Origin: Photorhabdus cinerea
Lineage (GTDB): Bacteria; Pseudomonadota; Gammaproteobacteria; Enterobacterales; Enterobacteriaceae
Reading direction: 5' to 3'
Length of the DNA: 22,464 nucleotides
NCBI RefSeq assembly: GCF_011189575.1
Contig: NZ_PUJW01000034.1
Coordinates: 1-22,464, forward strand
The first letter of the stretch is position 1, and each line of letters opens with the position of its first letter. Made by a program: the position numbers and the translations under genes. The notes beneath the pieces are model-generated. The model saw only the letters and a program-made list of their open reading frames with translations, was not told where the DNA came from and made no database searches. Positions 6,110-13,420 of this stretch are shown here, piece by piece.

Positions 6110-7366
6110 ATGAAATATTTTTTTACGACGAAGCTTGGTGAAACACGCTATCTACAAGCCGATGGCTCGTTGTTGTGTAAAGACGTACCAATAGCCCGCA
6201 CGGGTACGCAAACCTATTTGCCTGAAGAAGTTGACTTACAGCCCGATGCTAGTGGGCTTGTCACAGTATACCGGACTGAGGATGAGGTTTTTTCACCGGA
6301 AACAATGGCAAGTTTTGAAGGGGTGGCCGTTACGCTCGATCACCCGGAAGATGAAGAAGGCAACATTGTTTTTGTCAATCCGTCCAACTTCTCAGAACTG
6401 GCTCACGGGCACATCCAAAACGTCCGGCGCGGCACTGGCGATAAGTCGGATTTGCTGGTGGCTGACATGCTCATCAAGCGCAAAGAGGCTATTGATGCAG
6501 TGAATGCTGGAATGACCGATGTCAGTTGCGGCTACGATACGCAATACAAGCAGATAGCGCCCGGTAAGGGCAAGCAATACCAAATCACAGGAAACCACCT
6601 TGCCATTGTTAAAAAGGGTCGGGCGGGTTCCCGTTGCGCAATCGGGGATTCAGCCCCAAATTTCAAGTTCAAGAAGGAGAAGCCGGTTATGTCATGGCTT
6701 AAAAAGTTGGCGACAGCCGTTAAAACAAGAGACGATGACACGTTAGCGAAACTCATCGATGAAGCACCGGACCTTCCATCGGAGGGGATGGCCGCTATTC
6801 CGGGCGCGACAATCAACATCAATGTACCTTCTCAGGCAACCGCATTACCGCCCGCGGAGCGCACCACGGTTGATGACAAGCCCGACAACCCTGAAAAAAA
6901 GACAGAGGATAACGACGTGCCAGAATGGGCTCAAAAATTCATGGACTCAATATCAACGCGTTTAGATACGTTAGAGGGAAAAACGGCGGACAGTAACCCT
7001 GATGACGAAGAGGAAGACGCGAAAGTGACGGGTGATGCTGCCTACCGTCGCAATATCATTGCTGACGCGGAAATCATTTGTCCGGGATTCAAACCCACAG
7101 GGGATAAGTCCCTCAAGCGTCAAGTTCTTAATCATGCTGTACGTACTGGCGATAGCTCTTATCTGAAATCGTTCGGCATTTCGGATTATTCCAAGGCACC
7201 GAAAGCCACGGTCGATGCTGTTTTCAACGGGGCAGTCGCGGTTAATAAAGCAAAAAACCATATCCAACCCATTCCAACACGTACAGGCGATCATGCTCAG
7301 GCTGTCGCTCGCACTCCGGCAGAACTGAACAAAGTTTACGCCGATTTCTGGAAACGCAACAAATAA
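6110..7366 (+). CDS. DUF2213 head maturation protease, with C-terminal scaffold-like region
   Basis: A 418-residue protein. Residues 1-180 match DUF2213: VTLDHP (H78), then VSCGYD (S139) and HLAIVKKGRAG (163-173). The His/Ser pair fits the proposed serine prohead protease chemistry, but the catalytic assignment is inference. Residues about 194-418 are different: charged, with a DDEEEDAK acidic stretch (about 302-309) and helical segments, like a scaffolding protein fused behind the protease. An AAGGAGA site at 6674-6680 precedes in-frame ATG 6689 (Met194), so the scaffold part may also be made alone, as with lambda C/Nu3. It lies directly before the cement and capsid genes, where protease/scaffold genes belong. 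Confidence 0.82.
   Translation: MKYFFTTKLGETRYLQADGSLLCKDVPIARTGTQTYLPEEVDLQPDASGLVTVYRTEDEVFSPETMASFEGVAVTLDHPEDEEGNIVFVNPSNFSELAHGHIQNVRRGTGDKSDLLVADMLIKRKEAIDAVNAGMTDVSCGYDTQYKQIAPGKGKQYQITGNHLAIVKKGRAGSRCAIGDSAPNFKFKKEKPVMSWLKKLATAVKTRDDDTLAKLIDEAPDLPSEGMAAIPGATININVPSQATALPPAERTTVDDKPDNPEKKTEDNDVPEWAQKFMDSISTRLDTLEGKTADSNPDDEEEDAKVTGDAAYRRNIIADAEIICPGFKPTGDKSLKRQVLNHAVRTGDSSYLKSFGISDYSKAPKATVDAVFNGAVAVNKAKNHIQPIPTRTGDHAQAVARTPAELNKVYADFWKRNK
6674..6691 (+). promoter_or_regulatory. Internal ribosome binding site and ATG, candidate nested scaffold start
   Basis: AAGGAGA (6674-6680) lies 8 nt upstream of ATG 6689, in frame with the DUF2213 gene. Initiation here would yield residues 194-418 (225 aa), just after the protease domain ends. 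Confidence 0.45.
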
Positions 7367-7377
7367 GGTAATCACAC

Positions 7378-7875
7378 ATGGCAGGAACATCCTATTTAAC
7401 CCGTATGCCGCTTGGCTTTAACGGGACGGTCACTCGTTTGCGCGATTTGACCACAGAACCCGTCATTCTTGACCAAACCAAGGTATTCGGACAATACGGG
7501 CTGGCGGGTAAATACCACGGCGATAAGTTTGTACCGCTAGGCGATGGCGATTCCGCTGATCTCATTGTGGGCATTCTGGTTCGCCCTTATCCCATTCAAG
7601 CCCAATCCGACATGGCGCACCTTGGAATAAAAGCGGGCACGACTGGCGACATCCTAAAACGTGGCTATATCGCAGTCGCTGTAAAAGGCGCAGAAAGCGC
7701 AAAGAAAGGCGGAAAAGTCTACGTTCGCGTGAAGGGCGCAACGGCAGACAGTCCATTGGGATCGTTTCTTATTACGCCTGATAAGACCGCTGAAAATACA
7801 CCGGAATTACCGGCAGCTAAAGTGATGGGGCCGGGTGATGCATCAGGCCATATCGAAATCGCATACAACATTTAA
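7378..7875 (+). CDS. Structural cement / decoration protein (Gp24-like)
   Basis: A 165-residue beta-rich protein between the protease and the major capsid gene, the usual place of capsid cement or decoration proteins. Features include an N-terminal MPLGFNGTVTRL segment, repeated Gly turns, an LKRGYIAVAVKGAESAKKGGKVYVRV segment and a GDASGHIEIAYNI ending. This pattern is shared with proteins annotated as 'structural cement protein Gp24' and with DUF2190-like decoration proteins. Its expected role is to stabilise the expanded capsid. AAGG lies 9 nt before ATG 7378. The family call is moderate; the structural role is well supported by context. Confidence 0.75.
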   Translation: MAGTSYLTRMPLGFNGTVTRLRDLTTEPVILDQTKVFGQYGLAGKYHGDKFVPLGDGDSADLIVGILVRPYPIQAQSDMAHLGIKAGTTGDILKRGYIAVAVKGAESAKKGGKVYVRVKGATADSPLGSFLITPDKTAENTPELPAAKVMGPGDASGHIEIAYNI

Positions 7876-7883
7876 GGAACACT

Positions 7884-8831
7884 ATGTTTACTATTGATAA
7901 AGCGACAAGAGACTCTACCGGTGTGTTTCTTGCCGGGGAATTAGAGCGCATTGACCAGACGCTTAATTTGCCTCTGGTCTCTTTCAAATGGAACCGCGAC
8001 ATGTCGCTCCGTTCCGATGTGTCTATCGCGGATGAGGTTTCCTCTTTCACTAACACTGACTTGGCAGCAATGGGCGGGGTTAACCCGAACGGGAAAAACT
8101 GGATTGGCAAGAACTCGACTGCCGTTGCCGGTATCAGCCTGAACATTGAGAAAACGCCACAGCCATTGACTTTGTGGGGTATGGAAATTGGCTGGACGCT
8201 ACCAGAGCTGGCATCGGCTCAACAGGTGGGGCGTCCAATTGACACTCAAAAATACGACGCCATGCAATTGAAATGGAATATGGACGTCGACGAGCAAGTG
8301 TATATCGGTGACGCCGAGCTAGAAATGACCGGGTTGCTTAATTTGCATCAAGTAACTCCTCGCGCGGCGGCTGCGGCGTGGACGAAAGCAACGTCCCCGG
8401 ATGATATTGTTGCGGATATCAATATTTTGCTGACGGACGCCTGGCTGGCGTCAGGTTACGCGGTATGCCCGCGCAAAATCGGTTTAGCGCCGGAGCTGTT
8501 CGGTCTGTTAGTGAGCAAGAAGGTTTCAGAAGCGGGCAATATCTCTGTACTGGAGTATATCAAGATCAACACGATTGCTTTTCAGGAAAACGGGGAGCCG
8601 CTGGAAATTGTCTCCATGAAATGGGCTTCTAAGCGCGGTGCACGTGGTGCCCATCGTATCGTAGCGTACACCCAAGAAGAGAAATATATCCGCTTCCCTC
8701 TTGTTCCTCTGTTGAGCACGCCTCTAGAGCCTCGCGGTTTGTATCAGTTGACAACTTACTACGGGCGTCTGGGACAAGTCGAAGTGCCATATGCGAACAC
8801 CATCGCTTATCTGGACATCCCTGTATCTTGA
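7884..8831 (+). CDS. Major capsid protein (DUF2184 type)
   Basis: A 315-residue protein, the expected length for the DUF2184 class of major capsid proteins, which adopt the HK97 fold. Visible landmarks: LPLVSFKWNRDMSLRSDVSIADEV near the N-terminus (E-loop region), LTLWGMEIGWTLPELASAQQVGRPID, DVDEQVYIGDAELEMTGLLN and a C-terminal LVPLLSTPLEPRGLYQLTTYYGRLGQVEV. AAGGA lies 6 nt before the ATG. It directly follows the cement gene and precedes the connectors, so it should form the icosahedral shell. It shows no N-terminal delta domain, consistent with a separate scaffold in the upstream gene. Confidence 0.88.
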   Translation: MFTIDKATRDSTGVFLAGELERIDQTLNLPLVSFKWNRDMSLRSDVSIADEVSSFTNTDLAAMGGVNPNGKNWIGKNSTAVAGISLNIEKTPQPLTLWGMEIGWTLPELASAQQVGRPIDTQKYDAMQLKWNMDVDEQVYIGDAELEMTGLLNLHQVTPRAAAAAWTKATSPDDIVADINILLTDAWLASGYAVCPRKIGLAPELFGLLVSKKVSEAGNISVLEYIKINTIAFQENGEPLEIVSMKWASKRGARGAHRIVAYTQEEKYIRFPLVPLLSTPLEPRGLYQLTTYYGRLGQVEVPYANTIAYLDIPVS

Positions 8832-8866
8832 TTAATGGCGGGTTAGTCCCGCTTACTGAGGTTGAT

Positions 8867-9082
8867 ATGAAACGATATATGGTTACAGGTAGTGTTACGC
8901 TAAGTTTTCCTGATGGCCGCGAGGTAGTGCTTTCGCCGGGTGTCCACGAGTACACTGATGATGTTGCAGAACACTGGGCTTTCACCTCCTATGCGCAAGC
9001 GTTGGACAATCCTATAGAGGAACAGGACGACAAAAAGGGGAGGGCCGGCAATGGCAAAAAACAGTCTTCTTCCGACAGTTGA
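8867..9082 (+). CDS. Small head-region protein, STY1053-like
   Basis: A 71-residue product. ATG 8867 with GAGG 7 nt upstream is preferred over TTG 8828, which lies in the capsid gene's end. The core VTGSVTLSFPDGREVVLSPGVHEY then DDVAEHWAF is a compact beta-strand pattern that resembles the STY1053 family of phage-associated proteins (remembered, not searched). The C-terminus is charged and Ser-rich, probably disordered. It lies between the capsid and connector genes, with its end overlapping the next gene by 32 nt. Function unknown. Confidence 0.65.
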   Translation: MKRYMVTGSVTLSFPDGREVVLSPGVHEYTDDVAEHWAFTSYAQALDNPIEEQDDKKGRAGNGKKQSSSDS

Positions 9083-9461
9083 TCAATTCCGCACCGACTG
9101 TCCTGAGTTTTGCGACAAGACCCGCTACCCAGACGCCGCAATCAATTTCTATCTTAGCCAGGCTGATAGTCTGCTCGATCAAAACGTACACGGTGACCAG
9201 TTCGTCTATCTGGCTGAACTCTTCACAGCACATTACGTTGAATTGAGAGGGAAAGCTATCACGGGTGTGGCTATCAGTGGCAGCGTAAGCACTGCGGGTG
9301 GCGGCGTATTGACGTCGAAATCCGTAGACAAAGTTTCAATGAGTTACGACACGTCAGGGATTATCAACCCCGATGCCGGATTCTGGAATAACACGGCATA
9401 CGGAAGAGAGTTCTTTTGGTGGTGGTCCATGTTCGGGGCTGGTGGGAGGCAACTGTTATGA
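9051..9461 (+). CDS. Head-tail connector / adaptor protein (DUF4054 type)
   Basis: A 136-residue protein. The N-terminal helical half (TVDQFRTDCPEF, DAAINFYLSQADSLLD, FVYLAELFTAHYVEL) and the C-terminal SVDKVSMSYDTSG with Gly/Trp-rich end are typical of DUF4054 proteins, which bind below the portal as gp6/gp15-like adaptors. GGGGAGGG lies 7 nt before ATG 9051. It overlaps the previous gene by 32 nt and the next by 4 nt (ATGA). Confidence 0.8.
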   Translation: MAKNSLLPTVDQFRTDCPEFCDKTRYPDAAINFYLSQADSLLDQNVHGDQFVYLAELFTAHYVELRGKAITGVAISGSVSTAGGGVLTSKSVDKVSMSYDTSGIINPDAGFWNNTAYGREFFWWWSMFGAGGRQLL

Positions 9462-9976
9462 AAAGCGGTCTGACAATCAAAGCTGACAATGCGGCTGCCA
9501 TACTGGAATCCCTCAAAAAGCTGTCAGGTATGGATGTGCTGGTGGGTATCCCGGCCGAAAATGCCACACGTGAAGACGGGGAAACTCTGAACAATGCGGA
9601 AATTGGCTATCTACAGTCTACTGGGGCCGAGGTAGAGCTTAACGGACAAACGGTCACACTTCCGCCGCGCCCTTTCCTTGATGTAGGAATAGAGGATTCA
9701 CGTGAGGTCACCACGGCACACCTGAAAGCCGCGGCAGAGCTGGCGTTGGAGGGTAAGCAAGATGCCGCTATCCGTGAACTGGAAAAAGCAGGACAAATTG
9801 CTCGCGATGCTGCCAAGAAAGTCATCGGTGACGGCGACAGGCTTCACCCCTTATCAGAAAAGACCATTCAGAATCGACGTGATCAGGGTATCCCCGGCGA
9901 TAAGCCGCTGTACGCCCACGGCTATCTGTTGCGCTCTATCAACTATGTTGTGAGGGATAAAAATGCCACTTCTTGA
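9458..9976 (+). CDS. Neck / tail completion protein (HK97 gp10-like class)
   Basis: A 172-residue protein starting at ATG 9458, chosen for GGGAGG 8 nt upstream and the ATGA overlap with the previous stop. Early residues include VLVGIPAEN followed by NAEIGYLQSTGA, then PPRPFLDVGI (69-78), a motif common to gp10-like and Mu-type virion morphogenesis proteins. The C-terminal half is helical with PLSEKTIQNRRDQG and LYAHGYLLRSINYVV, also family-like. It should join the head connector to the tail terminator. Confidence 0.8.
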   Translation: MKSGLTIKADNAAAILESLKKLSGMDVLVGIPAENATREDGETLNNAEIGYLQSTGAEVELNGQTVTLPPRPFLDVGIEDSREVTTAHLKAAAELALEGKQDAAIRELEKAGQIARDAAKKVIGDGDRLHPLSEKTIQNRRDQGIPGDKPLYAHGYLLRSINYVVRDKNATS

Positions 9977-10349
9977 TGTGACTGATATTTTATTTGATCC
10001 CGATTTTTGCGATACGACACTGAAATATACCCGGCGTAAGGTCATGGTAGATGATGATGGGTTCGCGACTTCTGAAAAAACGACAAAAGGTTTTGCCGGG
10101 GTAGTGACCGTTGATAGTGCTCTTGAGGCCCAGATAAGAATGTCCGGGCAAGTCGTCAGCGGTAATATCCTGATCATCACCACAGAACGGCTGATATCCG
10201 GGGAAACGGATAAAACGGGCGATGTGGTGACATATCAAAACCGGGATTATCTGGTTAAATCGGTTGATCCTTATACGGCTTATGGCGCCGGTTTTGTTCA
10301 AGCCCATTGTGAGCTGTTACCGTTTGATGGAGGGATACCCATTGAGTGA
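9963..10349 (+). CDS. Head-tail connector region protein, probable stopper-like
   Basis: A 128-residue beta-rich protein overlapping the previous gene by 14 nt; GAGGG lies 6 nt before ATG 9963. Features include a hydrophobic/acidic N-terminus (LDVTDILFDPDF), YTRRKVMVDDDGFATSEKTTKGFAG, and a C-terminal GDVVTYQNRDYLVKSVDPYTAYGAG typical of small barrel proteins that plug the portal channel. I do not recognise a specific named family. The order adaptor, gp10-like, this protein, neck protein suggests the head-closure (stopper) role, which is inference. Confidence 0.7.
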   Translation: MPLLDVTDILFDPDFCDTTLKYTRRKVMVDDDGFATSEKTTKGFAGVVTVDSALEAQIRMSGQVVSGNILIITTERLISGETDKTGDVVTYQNRDYLVKSVDPYTAYGAGFVQAHCELLPFDGGIPIE

Positions 10350-10887
10350 TAGCACCCAACCCGGCTGGCTCACCCCGGTATCGGCACCGGTCTATGACCG
10401 CGAGGTGGAACGAAAGTTATCGCGCTGGATAAGTGCAGTAAGTGGTTTACCGGGGAAAATGATGTTCCCGAAATGGCAACCGAATGACGAAACGCGCGTC
10501 TTTCCCAGTAATGATGCTGACTGGTGCGCGTTCGGTATCGTGTCGATGATTTCCGATGATACGCCCGCTTTCGTTAATCAGACGGATGAAAGTACCGAAT
10601 TATGGCGACATGAGAAAATCGAATGTCTGGTTTCATTTTATGGCCCGGCAGGGCAGCACCATTGCACGCAATTCCGGGACGGGATCACCCTCAGTCAGAA
10701 CAACGACGAATTAGGGCGTTTCGGTCTATCACTGAGCCACTACGGTCGTATTTTTGCTGCGCCTGAACTCATCAACAATCAATGGGTGCGTCGTTATGAC
10801 ATGACGATCACCCTGCGGCGGAAAGTCGTGCGTGAATACGGTGTTAAATCGCTGGTGGAAGCGCCAGTTAAATTCTTTGGAGATTAA
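10342..10887 (+). CDS. Phage neck / tail terminator protein, TTG start
   Basis: A 181-residue protein. TTG 10342 is the preferred start: GGAGGGA (10329-10335) lies about 7 nt upstream, and the product then begins with SDSTQPGWLTP, the N-terminus I recall for this family (annotated as 'phage neck terminator protein'). ATG 10327 is inside that binding site and other upstream starts lack one. Core motifs are RKLSRWISAVSGLPGKMMFPKW, DWCAFGIVSM and ECLVSFYGPAGQ. It sits immediately before the sheath gene, where tail-terminator proteins belong, and should cap the tail tube. It overlaps the previous gene by 8 nt. Confidence 0.77.
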   Translation: MSDSTQPGWLTPVSAPVYDREVERKLSRWISAVSGLPGKMMFPKWQPNDETRVFPSNDADWCAFGIVSMISDDTPAFVNQTDESTELWRHEKIECLVSFYGPAGQHHCTQFRDGITLSQNNDELGRFGLSLSHYGRIFAAPELINNQWVRRYDMTITLRRKVVREYGVKSLVEAPVKFFGD

Positions 10888-10890
10888 ATT

Positions 10891-12354
10891 ATGCAGGGTT
10901 TACCTGTTTCAAATATCGTCAATGTCACGATAAACATGGCCCCGCGTGCCGCGCAATCCCGAAACTTTGGTTCCTTATTAATAGTGGGTGCCAGCAATGT
11001 GATTGATACCCATGAGCGTTTACGCTTGTATTCCGATATCGATGGCGTCGGGGCTGATTTTGGGCTGGATACACCAGAGTACCAGGCTGCGGCACTTTAT
11101 TATTCCCAGTCACCGCGCCCGGTTGATCTGTATATTGGCCGATGGGTAAAAGATCAGGCGCTCGCTGTCTTAAGGGGCGCGATACTGACGAAGCAACAGC
11201 AAGCCATCAGCAACTTTACGGCTATCACAGATGGATCTTTTAAGTTAACGATTAACGGTAAAGAAGCGGTATACAGCGGCATTGATTTGAGTAAAGAGAC
11301 CAATCTGAATGGTGTTGCCCAGCGGATAGCGGAAAAGCTGAAAGATTGCACAGTGACGTGGGATACCTCACGGTTTGTTGTGACGTTACAGACATCGGGT
11401 ACGGTGGGTTATGTTTCATCAGCCAGTGCAGGGACTTATATCGGTGACCTGTTAAAACTGGATCAAGTCGCTGGCGCTACGGCTATCGAGCCGGCCAAAG
11501 CAGAAACCATTGCTGAGGCGGTGGCAACATTGGGAGCGGTGTCCAGCGGTTGGTACGGATTAGTTATCGCTGATGACACGCTGACGGATAAAGATATTTT
11601 GTCTGTGGCCGACTATATCGAATCCGCATCCGTTTCCCGTATTTATGGACATACCGCACAGAAAACAGCGGTATTGGAGGCTGATGTTGATACCGATATC
11701 GGATCACAACTGAAAGACGGAAACTATCAGCGTACCCTCTGGCAATACTCATCGGGTAAACCGTATACCGTGGCTTCTCTGATGGGGCGAATGTTTACCG
11801 TCAATTTCAATGGCAATAACACCACCATTACCCTGAAATTTAAACAGGAACCGGCTGTGACGGCGGAAAGCCTGACAGCAACCCAGGCCAACGCCCTGAA
11901 GAAGAAAAACGGCAATGTCTTTGTTAAATACAACAATGACACCGCCATTATTCAGGAAGGTGTTATGGCGAACGGGGATTTCATTGACGAGCGCCACGGC
12001 CTGGACTGGTTACAGAACTACGTTCAGAACAATCTTTATAACCTACTTTACACCAGCACCAGCAAGATCCCGCAAACTGACGCAGGCGTTACGCGCTTAC
12101 TGACCAATGTTGAGCAATCACTTGGTCAGGCTGTTACTAATGGGCTGGTGGCCCCTGGAGTTTGGAACGGTGGGAACATTGGACAAATCCAACCGGGCGA
12201 TACCTTAACTAAAGGCTATTACGTCTATGCGCCGCCCATTGCGACACAGGCACAAGCTGACAGGGAAGCCCGGAAAGCACCGGTTATCCAGTGCGCCATC
12301 AAATTAGCGGGGGCTGTTCATTATGCTGATGTCATTATTAATGTGGTTCGTTAA
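10891..12354 (+). CDS. Tail sheath protein (DUF3383)
   Basis: A 487-residue contractile sheath subunit of the DUF3383 type. Landmarks are the N-terminal GLPVSNIVNVTINMAP strand region, YQAAALYYSQSPRPVDLYIGRW, a central inserted domain (about residues 100-200) with Ser/Thr-rich strands, SGWYGLVIAD, and the C-terminal subunit-linking region ending in AGAVHYADVIINVVR. Together with the DUF3277 tube gene just downstream, it establishes myovirus morphology. GGAGA lies 8 nt before ATG 10891. The length and continuous domain order suggest an intact gene. Confidence 0.88.
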   Translation: MQGLPVSNIVNVTINMAPRAAQSRNFGSLLIVGASNVIDTHERLRLYSDIDGVGADFGLDTPEYQAAALYYSQSPRPVDLYIGRWVKDQALAVLRGAILTKQQQAISNFTAITDGSFKLTINGKEAVYSGIDLSKETNLNGVAQRIAEKLKDCTVTWDTSRFVVTLQTSGTVGYVSSASAGTYIGDLLKLDQVAGATAIEPAKAETIAEAVATLGAVSSGWYGLVIADDTLTDKDILSVADYIESASVSRIYGHTAQKTAVLEADVDTDIGSQLKDGNYQRTLWQYSSGKPYTVASLMGRMFTVNFNGNNTTITLKFKQEPAVTAESLTATQANALKKKNGNVFVKYNNDTAIIQEGVMANGDFIDERHGLDWLQNYVQNNLYNLLYTSTSKIPQTDAGVTRLLTNVEQSLGQAVTNGLVAPGVWNGGNIGQIQPGDTLTKGYYVYAPPIATQAQADREARKAPVIQCAIKLAGAVHYADVIINVVR

Positions 12355-12363
12355 GGGGTAAAC

Positions 12364-12804
12364 ATGGCTACTTATTCATTTATGGATGTTTCGGCATCAA
12401 TGACAGGGCCGACCGGGGTTATTGATCTCGGCTATGGTTCAGCGACGTCAGAAGAGGGTATCACGGTCACGATGACCGAAGCCAAAAACACCATGACCAT
12501 TGGGGCCGATGGTGAGGGGATGCATTCATTGCACGCGGGCAAATCAGGCACCCTCACAGTGACTTTACTGAAAACTTCACCGACCAATAAAAAGTTGTCA
12601 CTGGCGTATAACGCGCAATCGCAATCGTCAGGAACCTGGGGGAATAATGTCTTTCTGATACGTAACCGGGTATCCGGGGAGGTGACAACAGCGCGGGGCG
12701 GTGCTTTCCAGAAACAACCCGATTATACCAACGCTAAAGACGGTGGAACCGTTGCCTGGGCATTTGACTGTATCAAGATAGATCAAGTGTTAGGGGAGTT
12801 CTAA
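12364..12804 (+). CDS. Tail tube protein (DUF3277)
   Basis: A 146-residue protein with the DUF3277 signature: YSFMDVSASMTGPTGVIDLGYGSATSEEGITV, a repeated strand pattern MTIGADGEGMHSLHAGKSGTLTV, and a C-terminal AWAFDCIKIDQVLGEF. Members are the inner tail tube of contractile phages and stack as hexameric rings. AAGGGG is placed 6 nt before ATG 12364. It lies between the sheath and the tail assembly chaperone, the standard order. Confidence 0.87.
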   Translation: MATYSFMDVSASMTGPTGVIDLGYGSATSEEGITVTMTEAKNTMTIGADGEGMHSLHAGKSGTLTVTLLKTSPTNKKLSLAYNAQSQSSGTWGNNVFLIRNRVSGEVTTARGGAFQKQPDYTNAKDGGTVAWAFDCIKIDQVLGEF

Positions 12805-12806
12805 CG

Positions 12807-13232
12807 ATGGAATTTGAAATCAATAATATTCAATACCGTACGGCAAAGCTGAACGTCTTCGATCAGTTGAAAGTGTCACGTAAGTTATTGCCCGTTCTGG
12901 CTGGGCTGGTGTCTGATATTCGTGCGGTACAGACAATGGCGCAAGGCAATAATATGGAAGGCGCTTTAGAGAAGGCGCTGCCTAAGATTGCACAAGCCGT
13001 TTCTGATTTAAGTGACGAAGATTGCAATGCGATCCTCTATCCATGCTTATCAGTGGTATCGCGTCAGCACGGCAAAGGATGGACCGCGGTGTTTTCACAA
13101 GGGGTATTGCATTTCGATGACATTGACTTGCCAACCTTGTTGCAACTTGTCGCGAGAGTGATCGGGGACTCTTTGGGAAATTTTTTGCACGCACTCCCCG
13201 CACAAGAGACGCCAATCCCGCCAGCGGCTTAA
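12807..13232 (+). CDS. Tail assembly chaperone, short form
   Basis: A 141-residue protein between tube and tape measure, the position of the lambda G-like chaperone. The N-terminal MEFEINNIQYRTAKLNVFDQLKVSRKL segment and the helical SDLSDEDCNAILYPCLSVVSR match proteins annotated as phage tail assembly chaperones. It should bind the tape measure during tail assembly. Near its end, codons 124-127 (GGA AAT TTT TTG) form two overlapping -1 slippery heptamers at 13178-13187. Slippage would replace the last 15 residues with a 78-residue extension ending at 13420, giving a product of about 204 aa. Confidence 0.8.
   Translation: MEFEINNIQYRTAKLNVFDQLKVSRKLLPVLAGLVSDIRAVQTMAQGNNMEGALEKALPKIAQAVSDLSDEDCNAILYPCLSVVSRQHGKGWTAVFSQGVLHFDDIDLPTLLQLVARVIGDSLGNFLHALPAQETPIPPAA
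13178..13187 (+). promoter_or_regulatory. Programmed -1 ribosomal frameshift site
   Basis: AAATTTTTTG contains A_AAT_TTT (13178-13184) and T_TTT_TTG (13181-13187), both perfect X_XXY_YYZ heptamers in the chaperone reading frame. The -1 frame is open from 13127 to 13420 and holds the DUF6889-like region. This is the classic G/GT arrangement of long-tailed phages. Confidence 0.75.
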
Positions 13233-13267
13233 CACTCGATACTCTGCCTGATGGGGAAGATTATCTT

Positions 13268-13420
13268 ATGCGCCCCGTCGATGCCGGATATATCCAATAT
13301 CCTGATCTCTTAAGCGGCACCGTTGACCTGGCGGATATCGCCCGCATGAACGACTGGCTGGATTTAAAAGCCGATAACGAGGCCCGCATAGCACGCTGGA
13401 GAGAGGCAAATGAGCGGTAA
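13268..13420 (+). CDS. DUF6889-like tail chaperone extension (-1 frame)
   Basis: From ATG 13268 the frame encodes 50 residues (MRPVDAGYIQYPDLLSGTVDL, then ADIARMNDWLDLKADNEARI), resembling DUF6889 proteins found between the chaperone and tape measure of related phages. The frame is -1 relative to the chaperone and is open upstream as far as 13127. Residues before the ATG (TLPDGEDYL) look coding too, so it is probably translated mainly as the C-terminal part of a frameshift fusion. Independent initiation at 13268, behind a weak GGGGAAG site, is possible. It overlaps the tape measure gene by 11 nt. Confidence 0.7.
   Translation: MRPVDAGYIQYPDLLSGTVDLADIARMNDWLDLKADNEARIARWREANER

Noticed and set aside
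6971..7390. Minus-strand open frame of 139 codons opposite the DUF2213 gene
   Set aside because: Antisense shadow of a clearly coding gene, without binding site or family features.
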